A stretch of 64,000 nucleotides of DNA from Leeuwenhoekiella nanhaiensis (lineage in GTDB: Bacteria; Bacteroidota; Bacteroidia; Flavobacteriales; Flavobacteriaceae). Of the stretch, positions 44,253 through 54,760 are shown piece after piece. The position numbers and the translations under genes are program-made. Positions within the stretch are counted from its first letter, which is position 1. The number at the start of each line of letters is the position of its first letter. The stretch is from assembly GCF_002744755.1 (NCBI RefSeq), contig NZ_KZ319287.1, positions 248,001-312,000 on the forward strand. Direction: 5' to 3'. The notes beneath the pieces were generated by a model. That model was not told where the DNA came from and did no database searches. It saw nothing but the letters and a program-made list of their open reading frames with translations.

Positions 44253-44939
44253 ATGCAAAAAAACATACTAAGCCTGCTTCCCAAAATCCTTTCGGCTTTA
44301 CTGGTGGTAGGCCTGGTGTTATCGTATTTCTTAATTCCGGAGGCCAAAGAATTTTTTAACGAAGCCTGGTCTGTTTTGACAAGCGGGGACGAAAAGCGCA
44401 TTGAAGAATGGGTTTCCGGCTTTGGCTGGGCGGGTCCTTTGGTACTCATCGCCGCTATGATTGCCCAGATGTTTTTGATCGTCATTCCTTCGGTGGCGCT
44501 TATGGTGGTTTGTATTTTGGCTTACGGTCCCATCTGGGGCAGTTTGCTGGTTTTTGTCAGTATTTTTTCGGCCTCCAGCATCGGGTATCTTCTGGGAAAA
44601 GTTTTCGGCGCAGGCCTTATCAGCAATCTGGTGGGTTCTAAAACCGAAGATAAACTCGAGGATTTTATTGAAGAATTTGGTTTTTGGGCTATAGCGATCA
44701 CCCGGCTCAATCCGTTTCTGTCTAATGACGCCATCAGTTTTGTAGGCGGAATTTTAAAAATGAATTACCTAAAATTTATAGGTGCTACGCTGGCCGGGAT
44801 TGCCCCGCTAACCCTTTTTATCGCTATTATGGGCGAAAGCACAGACGGCCTGAAAAACGGAATGCTCTGGGGATCTTTGGTAAGCCTGGTAATCTTTGGG
44901 TTTTACGTGTGGTGGAGTAAGCGGAAGCGCAACAGCTAA
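44253..44939 (+). CDS. TVP38/TMEM64 (DedA-like) membrane protein
   Basis: 228 residues with about six membrane segments. The 'IFSASSIGYLLGKVFG' and 'ITRLNPFLSNDAISFVGGILKM' segments are the VTT/DedA-like core of the TVP38/TMEM64 family. Members take part in membrane lipid or undecaprenyl-phosphate handling. It begins 11 bp after the XRE gene and may be co-transcribed. Confidence 0.9.
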   Translation: MQKNILSLLPKILSALLVVGLVLSYFLIPEAKEFFNEAWSVLTSGDEKRIEEWVSGFGWAGPLVLIAAMIAQMFLIVIPSVALMVVCILAYGPIWGSLLVFVSIFSASSIGYLLGKVFGAGLISNLVGSKTEDKLEDFIEEFGFWAIAITRLNPFLSNDAISFVGGILKMNYLKFIGATLAGIAPLTLFIAIMGESTDGLKNGMLWGSLVSLVIFGFYVWWSKRKRNS

Positions 44940-45299
44940 TTACCACAATTTCAAAAACAGAAACACTGCGGCAATAAGAATGCTGTAGAAAATGAATTCG
45001 CCTGTTTCAAAACCGGCAAACAATCCGCGGAATCGGCGTGTTGCAGGCGCATCCTCTGCCGGAATTTCCACATAAAAGTTTTCAAAAGGCCAAAACCCAT
45101 CAAGTTCCTGCTCACGTTGCCCAACTTTACTAAGAGCAGGAGACTCTTTGGAGGTATCGGTTAATAAGAAAAATTCAAAACAGCTGTGATTTTTCTGAAA
45201 ATCAAAACGTGGTGAAATTCCGCAGCAATTAACCATAAAAGCAATGCTATTTAATGCAATAAACAGCAGGGTAAGGCGGATGCAAAGTGCGTTATTCAT
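44940..45299 (-). CDS. Small membrane protein of unknown function
   Basis: 119 residues from ATG 45299; the longer frame (45362) covers the likely promoter. N-terminal hydrophobic segment (about 7-26) and C-terminal hydrophobic segment (about 99-117), with a polar middle of about 70 residues that would face the periplasm. No known motif. Convergent with the TVP38 gene, stop codons adjacent. Confidence 0.6.
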   Translation of the reverse strand: MNNALCIRLTLLFIALNSIAFMVNCCGISPRFDFQKNHSCFEFFLLTDTSKESPALSKVGQREQELDGFWPFENFYVEIPAEDAPATRRFRGLFAGFETGEFIFYSILIAAVFLFLKLW

Positions 45300-45447
45300 A
45301 CCTAAAGCTTTGACACAAATGTAGGGGTATAGCTCTGTCGGGGTAAGGGGAATTTCCCCCATAATCTTAAAAGGTTCTTAAAACTAGCTGCTTTTAAAAT
45401 TGGCGTTATAGCTTGTGAATGCGTTACTTTGTATTTTTTAAATCAGA

Positions 45448-46227
45448 ATGAGAAAGATTTTCGCCTATCCGCTAAGCGTGTTGTTTTATCTGGCTTTTGG
45501 TCTTACCATTTGCGTCTTTCACCCCATACAATGGGTGTGCTATAATTGGTTTGGTTATCAGGCACATAAAAAGAGTGTTGATTACCTCAATTTTAGCATC
45601 ATGCGCTGCCTCAATTTGCTGGGCACGCGTTTTACGTTTACCAACCCGTATACCATTAAGCGTGATCAGCCCATCATCATTGTGGCTAACCATCAGGGGC
45701 AGTGGGATATCCCGCCGCTCATCTGGTATCTGCGTAGGATACATCCCAAATTCATCAGCAAGATCGAATTAGGCAAAGGCATTCCCAGTATCTCGTACAA
45801 CCTGCGAAAGGGCGGTTCGGCTCTTATAGATCGAAAAGACAAGCGACAGTCAATACTCGCGATCCGCGATTTAACCCGTACGCTTAATGCAACCAATAGG
45901 TCTGTGGTGATTTTTCCCGAAGGAACCCGCAGTAAAGATGGTGTACCTAAAGAGTTTGCAACCGGCGGACTCATAACCCTATTTAAATCAATGCCTACGG
46001 CGATTGTGTTGCCGGTGACTATTGAAAATTCATATAAACTGATGCGTTGGGGTGGTTTTCCGCAGGATATTGGCGTTCACGTAAAACATACGGTGCACGA
46101 GCCTATTCCGGTTGCGGGAGCAGATCCTGAGGCTCTGGTAAAACAGGTGCAGGATGTGGTTTTGGGTACCTTTCCCGAGGTACGCAAGCATCAGTCTAAA
46201 TCAGTAATTCCACAAACCAGGCCATGA
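45448..46227 (+). CDS. plsC: 1-acyl-sn-glycerol-3-phosphate acyltransferase
   Basis: 259 residues. N-terminal membrane segment, catalytic NHxxxxD in 'VANHQGQWDIPPL', substrate motif 'FPEGTRSKDG' and 'VLPVTIENSY'. Transfers an acyl chain to lysophosphatidic acid to form phosphatidic acid at the inner membrane. Overlaps the HD hydrolase gene by 4 bp (ATGA). Confidence 0.92.
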   Translation: MRKIFAYPLSVLFYLAFGLTICVFHPIQWVCYNWFGYQAHKKSVDYLNFSIMRCLNLLGTRFTFTNPYTIKRDQPIIIVANHQGQWDIPPLIWYLRRIHPKFISKIELGKGIPSISYNLRKGGSALIDRKDKRQSILAIRDLTRTLNATNRSVVIFPEGTRSKDGVPKEFATGGLITLFKSMPTAIVLPVTIENSYKLMRWGGFPQDIGVHVKHTVHEPIPVAGADPEALVKQVQDVVLGTFPEVRKHQSKSVIPQTRP

Positions 46228-46904
46228 CCGAAACCGTATCCTTGCATCCCGAAGACCTGAAGCTCATAGAGCGCACCCGTGATTTTGTAAAGGAAACACT
46301 GGCTAATGCCGAAGGCGGTCACGACTGGTTTCACATTTTGCGGGTGTATAAGAATGCCCTGCATATTGCCAAAGGCGAAAAGCAGGCCGATGTGCTAACC
46401 TTAGCGCTGGCAGCTTTACTGCACGATATTGCCGATTCTAAGTTTCACGACGGTGACGAAGAAAAAGGACCCAAAATGGCGCGGGCTTTTCTGGCAAAAA
46501 ATCACGTGGATGAGGTGCGTTTGGAAGCGGTGGTGAAGATTATTGAAAACGTCTCCTACCGGGGCGGACATAAGAAAAGTGATTATACCAGCCTGGAGTT
46601 GCAAATTGTGCAGGATGCAGACCGGCTTGACGCGATAGGTGCCATAGGCATCGCCCGTACCTTTAATTACGGGGGTTTTAAAAACCGAAAACTTTACGAT
46701 CCTGCCCTAAAACCCGATCTGGAAATGAGCGCCGAAGATTATAAAAAGTCTGAAGCTCCTACGATTAATCATTTCTACGAAAAATTACTGCTGCTTAAAG
46801 ACCAGATGCATACGCAAACCGCAAAGGAGATCGCTGAAGGCCGCCATGCCTTTATGCAATCTTTTTTAGAACAATTTTATGCCGAATGGGAGGGCGTTAG
46901 GTAA
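46224..46904 (+). CDS. HD-domain phosphohydrolase
   Basis: 226 residues. Metal ligands: H in 'GGHDWFHILRVYKNA', HD in 'ALLHDIADSKFHD', D in 'VQDADRLDAIGAIG'. This is the short YedJ/YpgQ-type HD group, likely a nucleotide phosphohydrolase; substrate unknown. Translationally coupled to plsC. Confidence 0.9.
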   Translation: MTETVSLHPEDLKLIERTRDFVKETLANAEGGHDWFHILRVYKNALHIAKGEKQADVLTLALAALLHDIADSKFHDGDEEKGPKMARAFLAKNHVDEVRLEAVVKIIENVSYRGGHKKSDYTSLELQIVQDADRLDAIGAIGIARTFNYGGFKNRKLYDPALKPDLEMSAEDYKKSEAPTINHFYEKLLLLKDQMHTQTAKEIAEGRHAFMQSFLEQFYAEWEGVR

Positions 46905-47313
46905 GTTTATTCTAACTTAGAAGGCCTTAATTTCTCAAAGTCAAAAAACGCAATTTTCAGTACTTTTTTTGACAACTTTTCCCGGCCAAAATTTCAAAAA
47001 GTTTACAAAAGTTGACAACTTTTAGATTTTTCAGAGCTTCTTAATTTTCATTTTTAAAATCGCATTAGCGCCTATGTTTAAAGGTGTGAGGCTCTTAAAC
47101 CGGACTTCATAATTTAGAATAATTATTTATACAATTAATTGATATACAGATTTTTAAATTAAAAAAGTTAAAGCTTCCGGGCTTTGTTGTCAATCAACCA
47201 TGTTGACAACTTTGTTGAAAACGCAGTGCGGTTTTTTGGGTCTGCTCTTCATTTTTTTTCCAAATTTGTTAGTCCCTAGTGATTAGAAAAGTTAACCAAA
47301 AAATTTACCGAAA
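46905..47313. promoter_or_regulatory. nrdBA upstream region with repeated TTGACAACTTT motif
   Basis: No gene. TTGACAACTTT occurs three times in direct order (46969-46979, 47012-47022, 47203-47213), and GTTGTCAA (47186-47193) makes an inverted repeat with the third copy (TTGACAAC 47203-47210). These do not match the known NrdR box. The region is long for this genome and AT-rich, as expected for a controlled nrd promoter. Confidence 0.6.
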
Positions 47314-48300
47314 ATGAGTAGTGCAGTAGAGCCGATTTTACAGGAAAACAGTAACCGATTTGTCATTTTTCCTATTCAACATCCAGATATTTGGGAATGG
47401 TATAAGAAATCTGAAGCCAGTTTCTGGACCGCTGAAGAAATCGACCTGCACCAGGATCTTACAGACTGGACCGCAAAACTCAATGACGACGAGCGTTATT
47501 TCATCAAGCACATTCTTGCTTTCTTTGCTGCGTCAGACGGTATTGTAAATGAAAACCTGGCTGAAAACTTCGTTAACGAAGTACAATATTCAGAAGCCAA
47601 GTTTTTCTATGGTTTTCAGATTATGATGGAAAACATCCATTCTGAAACCTACTCGCTGCTTATCGACACCTATGTGAAAGACGAGAAAGAAAAAGATATG
47701 CTGTTTAATGCGATCGAAAACTTTCCGGCGATTAAGAAAAAAGCAGACTGGGCATTGAAATGGATTGAAAGTCCTTCGTTTGCCGAGCGTTTGATCGCTT
47801 TTGCTGCGGTAGAAGGTATCTTCTTTTCCGGTGCGTTTTGTTCCATTTTCTGGTTGAAAAAGCGCGGATTGATGCCGGGTCTTACTTTTTCTAATGAATT
47901 GATTTCCCGTGACGAAGGTGTGCATTGCGACTTTGCGGTACACCTGCACAACCACCACCTGATTAATAAAGTTTCAAAAGAGCGTATTAAAGAGATTATC
48001 GTTGATGCCCTTAACATAGAGCGCGAGTTCATCACCGAATCGCTTCCGGTAAGCTTAATCGGTATGAATGCGAAATTAATGACCCAGTACCTGGAGTTTG
48101 TGACCGACCGTTTGCTTGTTGAACTGGAGTGTGAGAAGGTTTACAACGTGACCAATCCGTTTGACTTTATGGATATGATCTCGCTTCAGGGGAAAACCAA
48201 CTTCTTTGAAAAACGAGTAGGAGAGTACCAAAAGGCCGGCGTTGCCAGCGGTAGCGGTGGTAAGGAAGGTTCAAAAATCAGTTTTGACGCTGATTTCTAA
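47314..48300 (+). CDS. nrdB: Class Ia ribonucleotide reductase, beta subunit
   Basis: 328 residues. Iron ligands in '[11 protein letters not shown]' region, '[11 protein letters not shown]' and '[10 protein letters not shown]'; the radical Tyr is expected in 'FFYGFQIMM', as in eukaryotic R2. Supplies the tyrosyl radical for dNTP synthesis. The short Gly/Ser/Lys-rich segment near the C-terminus leads to the alpha-binding tail. Before nrdA on the same strand. Confidence 0.95.
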   Translation: MSSAVEPILQENSNRFVIFPIQHPDIWEWYKKSEASFWTAEEIDLHQDLTDWTAKLNDDERYFIKHILAFFAASDGIVNENLAENFVNEVQYSEAKFFYGFQIMMENIHSETYSLLIDTYVKDEKEKDMLFNAIENFPAIKKKADWALKWIESPSFAERLIAFAAVEGIFFSGAFCSIFWLKKRGLMPGLTFSNELISRDEGVHCDFAVHLHNHHLINKVSKERIKEIIVDALNIEREFITESLPVSLIGMNAKLMTQYLEFVTDRLLVELECEKVYNVTNPFDFMDMISLQGKTNFFEKRVGEYQKAGVASGSGGKEGSKISFDADF

Positions 48301-48450
48301 ACCCACCATTGTCAATTAGTTTGGCCTAAGCCAAAATCAGAATATACTTTAGCTTGATTAGGGCAACAGTTGCGAAACTGCCGCCGCAAACCATTATTTT
48401 CTAAAAACGACCGCGACATCGTTTTAGAACACCTTAAAAACCAAAACCTT

Positions 48451-50973
48451 ATGTATGTAGTTAAAAGAGACGGCCGCAAAGAACCTGTAATGTTTGATAA
48501 AATTACAGCGCGCATCAGAAAGCTGTGTTACGGCTTAAACCCACTTGTTGATCCTGTGAAAATTTCGCTTCGCGTAATTGAAGGATTGTACGATGGGGTA
48601 ACCACCAGTGAATTAGATAACCTGGCTGCAGAGGTGTCGGCTACCATGACGACCTCACATCCTGATTATGCTAAGCTTGCCGCTCGCGTTTCGGTCTCTA
48701 ACCTGCATAAAAATACCAAGAAGTCTTTTAGTGATGTCGTGACCGATTTGTATGAGTACATCAATCCGCGTACCGGGCAAAAAGCCCCGCTTATCGCAGA
48801 TGACGTGTATGAGGTGATTATGAACAACAAGGAAGAACTAGATTCTTCCATCATATACAGCAGAGATTTTGGTTACGATTACTTTGGTTTTAAAACTTTG
48901 GAGCGCTCGTACCTGCTAAAGCTTGACGGTAAAATCGCCGAGCGTCCGCAACATATGTTGATGCGTGTGGCTGTTGGTATTCACCTTGATGATCTTGATG
49001 CGGTGAAGGAGACCTATGAGTTGATGTCGAAAAAATACTTCACGCACGCAACACCTACTTTATTCAATTCAGGCACCCCAAAACCACAAATGTCTTCGTG
49101 CTTCCTACTCGCGATGCAGGATGACAGTATAGATGGTATTTACGATACACTGAAGCAAACCGCTAAGATTTCACAAAGCGCCGGAGGAATAGGTCTTTCT
49201 ATTCACAACGTGCGTGCAACGGGTTCTTACATTGGCGGTACTAACGGTACCTCTAACGGAATTGTGCCGATGTTGCGTGTATACAATGACACCGCGCGTT
49301 ATGTAGATCAGGGTGGCGGTAAACGTAAAGGTTCGTTTGCGATGTACATCGAACCCTGGCATGCCGACATTTTTGACTTCCTCGATCTGAAGAAAAACCA
49401 CGGAAAAGAAGAAATGCGCGCCCGTGATTTGTTCTACGCAATGTGGATTCCCGATCTGTTTATGGAGCGTGTACAAAACAACGAGGAGTGGACGTTGATG
49501 TGTCCTAACGAGTGCCCTAACCTGTTTAACGTACACAGTGAGGAATTTGAAAAACTGTATTTGCAGTACGAGTCTGAAGGAAAAGGCCGTAAAACCATAA
49601 AAGCCCGCGAGCTTTGGGAGAAAATCCTCGAGTCGCAAATTGAGACCGGTACGCCGTATATGCTGTATAAAGATGCCGCAAACCGCAAATCTAACCAGCA
49701 GAATTTAGGTACCATTCGTTCTTCAAACCTGTGTACGGAAATTTTAGAATACACCAGTCCGGACGAAGTTGCGGTATGTAACCTAGCTTCCATCGCATTG
49801 CCTATGTTCATTAAAGACGGGCAGTTTGACCATAAAGAACTTTTCAGAATTACCAAGCGTGTTACCCGTAACCTTAACCGCGTAATTGACCGTAACTACT
49901 ATCCGGTAAAAGAAGCTGAAAACAGCAACATGCGTCACAGACCTATAGGTCTTGGAGTACAGGGACTGGCAGATACGTTCATCAAATTAAGACTTCCGTT
50001 TACTTCTGACGAGGCTAAAAAACTGAATCAGGAAATCTTTGAAACCCTTTATTTTGCTGCTGTTACGGCTTCAAAAGAAATGGCTATTGAAGAAGGTCCC
50101 TATTCAACCTTTAAAGGATCGCCTATTTCAAAAGGAGACTTCCAGCACAACCTGTGGGGTATAAAAGACGAGGAACTAAGCGGTCGTTGGGATTGGGCAA
50201 AATTGCGAAAAGAAGTAATGGAGCACGGCGTGCGTAACTCGTTGCTGGTAGCGCCTATGCCAACTGCCTCAACTTCTCAGATCTTAGGAAACAACGAAGC
50301 CTTTGAGCCCTATACTTCTAATATCTACACCAGACGTGTACTTTCGGGAGAATTTATCGTGGTAAACAAGCACCTGCTTGAAGACCTGGTTGCTTTAGGC
50401 TTGTGGGATGAAGAATTGAAGCAGGCGATTATGCGTGCCAATGGTTCTATTCAGCATATAGACGGTATTCCTGAAGATTTAAAAGAATTGTACAAGACCG
50501 TTTGGGAATTGAGTATGAAAGACATTATTGATATGTCCCGCCACCGTGGATATTTCATTGACCAGTCGCAGTCGCTTAACCTGTTTATGGAAAATGCGAA
50601 TTTTGCGAAACTTACTTCAATGCACTTTTATGCGTGGAAGAGCGGCCTAAAAACCGGAATGTACTACCTGCGTACGAAGTCGGCTGTTGATGCGATTAAG
50701 TTTACCTTGAATAAGGAAGTTAAAAAAGAGCCCACAGCAGAGCGCCAGGTTGCTGAGCGAGCTGCTGAAACCCTTAAGGCCAAAACACCCGTACACCGTC
50801 CTGATTCGGTTGAGGAGCGTGCAGAGCCATACGAAGCGGAAGCTGTTTCTGCAAGTGTAGCGCCAAAAGCTGAAGTGAATACAGCGCCTATGAGTGCCGA
50901 AGAAATGCGTGCGATCATCGCGCAGGCGAAGGCTGCAGAAGGCGATGACGACTGCCTGATGTGCGGTTCATAA
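48451..50973 (+). CDS. nrdA: Class Ia ribonucleotide reductase, alpha subunit
   Basis: 840 residues from ATG 48451; the frame from 48370 adds 27 residues without family likeness. The N-terminal ATP-cone '[22 protein letters not shown]' region resembles eukaryotic RRM1. Catalytic region: 'SSNLCTEI', 'NLASIALP', '[19 protein letters not shown]' ; the C-terminal redox pair is in DCLMCGS. A low-complexity Ala/Glu/Pro linker (about 755-825) precedes the tail. Reduces NDPs with NrdB. Confidence 0.95.
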   Translation: MYVVKRDGRKEPVMFDKITARIRKLCYGLNPLVDPVKISLRVIEGLYDGVTTSELDNLAAEVSATMTTSHPDYAKLAARVSVSNLHKNTKKSFSDVVTDLYEYINPRTGQKAPLIADDVYEVIMNNKEELDSSIIYSRDFGYDYFGFKTLERSYLLKLDGKIAERPQHMLMRVAVGIHLDDLDAVKETYELMSKKYFTHATPTLFNSGTPKPQMSSCFLLAMQDDSIDGIYDTLKQTAKISQSAGGIGLSIHNVRATGSYIGGTNGTSNGIVPMLRVYNDTARYVDQGGGKRKGSFAMYIEPWHADIFDFLDLKKNHGKEEMRARDLFYAMWIPDLFMERVQNNEEWTLMCPNECPNLFNVHSEEFEKLYLQYESEGKGRKTIKARELWEKILESQIETGTPYMLYKDAANRKSNQQNLGTIRSSNLCTEILEYTSPDEVAVCNLASIALPMFIKDGQFDHKELFRITKRVTRNLNRVIDRNYYPVKEAENSNMRHRPIGLGVQGLADTFIKLRLPFTSDEAKKLNQEIFETLYFAAVTASKEMAIEEGPYSTFKGSPISKGDFQHNLWGIKDEELSGRWDWAKLRKEVMEHGVRNSLLVAPMPTASTSQILGNNEAFEPYTSNIYTRRVLSGEFIVVNKHLLEDLVALGLWDEELKQAIMRANGSIQHIDGIPEDLKELYKTVWELSMKDIIDMSRHRGYFIDQSQSLNLFMENANFAKLTSMHFYAWKSGLKTGMYYLRTKSAVDAIKFTLNKEVKKEPTAERQVAERAAETLKAKTPVHRPDSVEERAEPYEAEAVSASVAPKAEVNTAPMSAEEMRAIIAQAKAAEGDDDCLMCGS

Positions 50974-51014
50974 GCTGAGTTTAGAGTTCAAATTAAGTAG
51001 TTAAGTGAAAATTA

Positions 51015-51042
51015 CCCCATCTGGTTTCAGATGGGGTTTTTT
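51015..51042 (+). terminator. Terminator of nrdBA
   Basis: Stem CCCCATCTG / CAGATGGGG, loop GTTT, T6 tail, 41 bp after the nrdA stop. Confidence 0.9.
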
Positions 51043-51202
51043 ATTGGGCTTTCTTTAAGTAGTGTACGCAGCCTAAACCGGACTATTAGCAGCTGTTTGT
51101 GAAACTGATTTATCCAATTTAGACTTCCAGCTAAGCCCAGACCGTAATAATTCGCTCTGAAGGAAACAGGCCGCCAAATAGACTTTTATCAATGATTACA
51201 AA

Positions 51203-51236
51203 CAAAAAAAGCGCATCCCGTGATGAAATGCGCTTT
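51203..51236 (-). terminator. Terminator of the phosphate transporter gene
   Basis: On the minus strand AAAGCGCAT / ATGCGCTTT is followed by a T7 run (A7 at 51204-51210 on the plus strand), 22 bp after the stop. Confidence 0.85.
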
Positions 51237-51257
51237 GCTGTTTACGTGCACGTGAGG

Positions 51258-53510
51258 TTAGTTGGTTGCTCCGTGCTTTTTATTTTCAATGTAATAATGC
51301 TCAAGCAAATTCATCGTGGCTTTTACCAGATCTTCCGTTTCCTGAAGAATGCTGAAATACAGCATCGTATTTTTAGGACTCGAGTCGCTGTTGCGGGTAC
51401 GTTCTACCTGCTTTTCAATCTTCACCGAAATACTTTCAAGCAGGTTTTGTTTTTCCTCTAAAATCGATACGATTTCGCCAAAATTCTTGGCTTTAAAGGT
51501 ATCTTCTATTTGTGAGAAGAGCTTATTCAGCTTGGTTTCGATCTCCTTGAGGTCTTTAAGCTGTGTAAACTTAAGTCCCTTATGGTTGTTGTTGAGGTGA
51601 TCGTAACTCGCTGTGGTAACAAACTCTATAGACTGGGTTACGTCCTGCAGATAGCCTAAAACGTCAATGTAAAAGCGACTCGCCTGTACATGGCTTTCAT
51701 CCAGATTCTTGATGAAATAATACAGGTTATTTCGCAATTCTTCAACCTCGTCGTTAAGCTTGGTAATTCCTTTTTTACTCTTACGCAGTTTGCCCAGATC
51801 AACCTTGGCTAAGCCTTCAATGGTCCCAACATACACCTTATTTCCGCGTTTAAAGGCAGAAGCTACGTTGGTGGTACTTTCATTGATTATACCCTGAATA
51901 GAGCTGCTCACGGCGCGTAGCAGGCGGCCTTCTTCAGCTTCAGCTTCAGAACGCTTGCGATGGTTCATATAATTACGTACCAAAATGGCGATAGCAGCTG
52001 CAAATAAAAGGAAGAGCGCGATGCTTCCACCTTTATACAATACGAAAGCCATAATTCCGGCAGCGGTAAATGCACTGATAGCCGTCATAAACCAGCCACC
52101 TATTACATTGAGCACACCCGCAACCCGGTAAACGGCGCTTTCGCTTCCCCAGGCACGGTCTGCAAGCGAACTACCCATCGCTACCATAAAAGTCACGTAG
52201 GTGGTACTTAGCGGTAATTTAAGCGAAGTCGCCATAGAGATCAGTACGCTGGCAACCATAAGGTTTACCGCGGCACGTACCAGGTCAAATGCCGGCATAT
52301 CTATTTTAGCAACACGCGTTGCCGGTTTAATTTTAGCAAAACGCGCTTCGATATAGTCTTTAGAGCTTTGTGGCAATACAGACATAAAGGCGGTATTCAG
52401 TTTCATCGCTCCGCGGACCAAAGATCTGGAGATAGCATTGGCTTTAAAGCGCTCGTGGCCCTCATCCTGACGGGCAAGATCTACCGAGGTTTTAACAACC
52501 CGGCGGGCTTTTTTAGAAAACCAAAGAGTCAAAATCATTACCAGACCGGCGACCAGAAGGAGCATAGGCTGAGTAGGCACTTTTTCCGCCAGCGATTCCA
52601 TAGTAAAGGAGCTGGCAGGTTCACCGCTTGCAAGCCAGATATCGTATGAATTATAGGCAGCCATAGGCACACCGATAAAGTTTACCAGGTCATTACCGGC
52701 AAAAGCCATCGCAAGGGCAAAAGTCCCTAAAACGATAATCATCACATAAACATTGAGTTTAAAGGCTTTGATAAGCAGGTAAGAAACCGCAAACCACACG
52801 ATAAAACTAATGCCTAAAAACGGCCACAGATTGGCGTTAGCCCAGTCCAGAAAAGCACCCTGAACAAAATCGGCACTTTTAAGACCTTTAATGATGATAA
52901 AATAACCGATCGCCGCCGTAGAAATACCGCTGAAAATCGCGGCATACCAGGTAGGGCGTTTCGAAAAGTTGAACGTAAGCAACAAACGCGTAAAAAACTG
53001 CACCAGCGCCCCTATTGTAAAGGCGATGACTACCGAGAGCAGAATACCCGTTATAATTTCTATGGCTTTGTCTGAATTGATGTATTCCCCTAAATGGAGT
53101 AAGGTGTCTGAGTTTCCGGAGAGTTTAATGAAGGTCATACAAAAGGCCGCACCAAGCAATTCAAAAACAATGGAAACGGTTGTAGAAGTGGGAAGTCCCA
53201 ATGTATTAAAGAAGTCCAGTAGTAAAATGTCGGTAAGCATAACGGCCATAAATATGACCATGATCTCGTCAAAGTAAAACTTCTCGGGAACAAAAATACC
53301 TTTACGGGCTACCTCCATCATTCCACTTGAAGAGAGTGCTCCAAAAGCAATACCTACACTGGCAACGATCATAATGGTTTTAAAGCTCACGGCTTTTGAA
53401 CCAATAGCTGAGTTAAGAAAGTTAACCGCGTCGTTACTCACTCCTACCACAAGATCAGCAATGGCAAGAATGGCCAGAGCGATCAACATAATCAGGTAAA
53501 TATTATCCAT
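51258..53510 (-). CDS. PiT-family inorganic phosphate transporter with C-terminal regulatory domain
   Basis: 750 residues. Signature 'GVSNDAVNFLNSAIGSKAVS' near the N-terminus and a second PiT repeat 'LKLPLSTTYVTFMVAMGSSLADRAWG' region (about 430-460); 10-12 membrane helices. The C-terminal about 210 residues are a helical, PhoU-like cytosolic domain ('LDESHVQASRFYIDVLGYLQ'). Imports Pi with H+ or Na+. Longer than simple PitA because of the tail, a form common in Bacteroidota. No Pho box was looked for with any certainty. Confidence 0.92.
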   Translation of the reverse strand: MDNIYLIMLIALAILAIADLVVGVSNDAVNFLNSAIGSKAVSFKTIMIVASVGIAFGALSSSGMMEVARKGIFVPEKFYFDEIMVIFMAVMLTDILLLDFFNTLGLPTSTTVSIVFELLGAAFCMTFIKLSGNSDTLLHLGEYINSDKAIEIITGILLSVVIAFTIGALVQFFTRLLLTFNFSKRPTWYAAIFSGISTAAIGYFIIIKGLKSADFVQGAFLDWANANLWPFLGISFIVWFAVSYLLIKAFKLNVYVMIIVLGTFALAMAFAGNDLVNFIGVPMAAYNSYDIWLASGEPASSFTMESLAEKVPTQPMLLLVAGLVMILTLWFSKKARRVVKTSVDLARQDEGHERFKANAISRSLVRGAMKLNTAFMSVLPQSSKDYIEARFAKIKPATRVAKIDMPAFDLVRAAVNLMVASVLISMATSLKLPLSTTYVTFMVAMGSSLADRAWGSESAVYRVAGVLNVIGGWFMTAISAFTAAGIMAFVLYKGGSIALFLLFAAAIAILVRNYMNHRKRSEAEAEEGRLLRAVSSSIQGIINESTTNVASAFKRGNKVYVGTIEGLAKVDLGKLRKSKKGITKLNDEVEELRNNLYYFIKNLDESHVQASRFYIDVLGYLQDVTQSIEFVTTASYDHLNNNHKGLKFTQLKDLKEIETKLNKLFSQIEDTFKAKNFGEIVSILEEKQNLLESISVKIEKQVERTRNSDSSPKNTMLYFSILQETEDLVKATMNLLEHYYIENKKHGATN

Positions 53511-53708
53511 AAAATAGGGAATCTAATAAAGGTGCAAATTTGATAACAATTTTACGTTTTAATGTTATGCAAAAGTTATATAAGGGGCTGAAAAGGGCTG
53601 CTTTTTAGGCTAAACAGCAGGATATCAGGAGCTAGTTAATGTTAAAATTTAAATTTATTATACTGAAAATCAGGTGTTTAAATATCCAATGTTAACTCAA
53701 TGTTACCT

Positions 53709-53744
53709 AAATGTAAATTTACATTTAAATATCATGTATATTTG
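53709..53744 (+). promoter_or_regulatory. Palindromic operator and promoter of the MORN-repeat gene
   Basis: Perfect 18-bp palindrome AAATGTAAATTTACATTT (53709-53726), then TATATTTG (53737-53744) as -7 box. Same half-site as the operator at 43431-43454 but without the 6-bp centre. Confidence 0.6.
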
Positions 53745-53777
53745 TAAAGTAAAGTTTAACCCTAAATACCTATTATT

Positions 53778-54137
53778 ATGAAAAAGTTACTTGTTATCGT
53801 TGCCCTTGTAGGTGCTGTAAGCTTTGTTTCTGCACAAGAAAAAAAGAATACGTACGTGAAAGAAGGTAATCTGATCAAAGCGACTTTGTTTTATGATAAT
53901 GGACAAGTAAGTCAAGAGGGTTACTACACAGCAGATGGTAAATTGCATGGAGAATGGGTTAGCTATGATACAGACGGTAAGAAAACCGCAGTAGCTAATT
54001 ACAACGAAGGAAAGAAAACCGGAAAATGGTTTTTCTGGGAAGATGACACTTTACGCGAAGTAGATTACAGTCAATCAAGAATCACCAGTGTAAATACCTG
54101 GAAGATTGAAGGTGAGCGTGTAGTAAGCAATGATTAA
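53778..54137 (+). CDS. Secreted MORN-repeat (YwqK-like) protein
   Basis: 119 residues: signal peptide (ending VSAQ) and three MORN-type repeats ('FYDNGQVSQEGYYTADGKLHG', 'YDTDGKKTAVANYNEGKKTG', 'FWEDDTLREVDYSQSRI'). The family is often labelled toxin-antitoxin YwqK antitoxin, but small secreted forms in flavobacteria are probably envelope proteins of unknown role. It stands alone with its own promoter and terminator, which suggests strong regulated expression. Confidence 0.85.
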   Translation: MKKLLVIVALVGAVSFVSAQEKKNTYVKEGNLIKATLFYDNGQVSQEGYYTADGKLHGEWVSYDTDGKKTAVANYNEGKKTGKWFFWEDDTLREVDYSQSRITSVNTWKIEGERVVSND

Positions 54138-54172
54138 ATAAGTCCTGAATCAGGAAACAAATCGAAAAAACA

Positions 54173-54205
54173 AATGCCTGTTGAGAAATCAACAGGCATT
54201 TTCAT
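54173..54205. terminator. Bidirectional terminator between convergent genes
   Basis: Twelve-bp perfect stem AATGCCTGTTGA / TCAACAGGCATT with GAAA tetraloop; T-rich on the right and A-rich on the left, so it can serve both flanking genes. Confidence 0.9.
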
Positions 54206-54221
54206 TTGTTAGATAGAGTAT

Positions 54222-54515
54222 TTAGCGTTTGCTAATTTTATTATGTGTAATGTGTTTTTGCCGCGAGCTTTTAAAGGTGCCTTTTTCAAAATCGCGTAAT
54301 GCGGCATGCTTTGTTGATCTGCCCTGCACACGCTCGCGCCACATTCTAAAACTTGAAGGTTTCATCTGACGACGCATCAATTCTATGACTTCCTGCTCTT
54401 TAAGACCAAACTGAAATTCAATAGCGTCAAAGGTGGTGCGGTCTTCCCAGGCCATTTCGATAATGCGGTCCAGTTCGCGATCTGTAAAGCGTTCGGAATA
54501 GGGGGTAGTACTCAT
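54222..54515 (-). CDS. TIGR03643 family (DUF2805) protein
   Basis: 97 residues: 'ELDRIIEMAWEDRTTFDAIEFQFGLKEQEVIELMRRQMKPSSFRMWRERV' core, a helix-turn-helix-like fold, then a basic tail. A conserved protein of marine bacteria with no proven function; DNA binding is plausible. Confidence 0.88.
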   Translation of the reverse strand: MSTTPYSERFTDRELDRIIEMAWEDRTTFDAIEFQFGLKEQEVIELMRRQMKPSSFRMWRERVQGRSTKHAALRDFEKGTFKSSRQKHITHNKISKR

Positions 54516-54760
54516 TATTATTTTTCTGCGTAAGTTAAAAACTTCGGTTCAAAGAGCTGAGGTCTAATATACAGATTTGCAAAAGCTTAACGTTTCTAAT
54601 CATTCTTTAACACAACGACTTAAAATACGCAGCATTAGCCTAAAAGTTTATGATTTATTTATCTAAGCCGGCTGTTTAGCAATTCAAAAGACTATTAATT
54701 TTGTTCGCATCAGCCATTATGAAAATCAGATCTGGCTGTTATTTAATTTAAAATCATATT

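Noticed and set aside
53778-54137. Toxin-antitoxin module
   Set aside because: The MORN-repeat protein has a signal peptide and stands alone; no toxin partner lies next to it.
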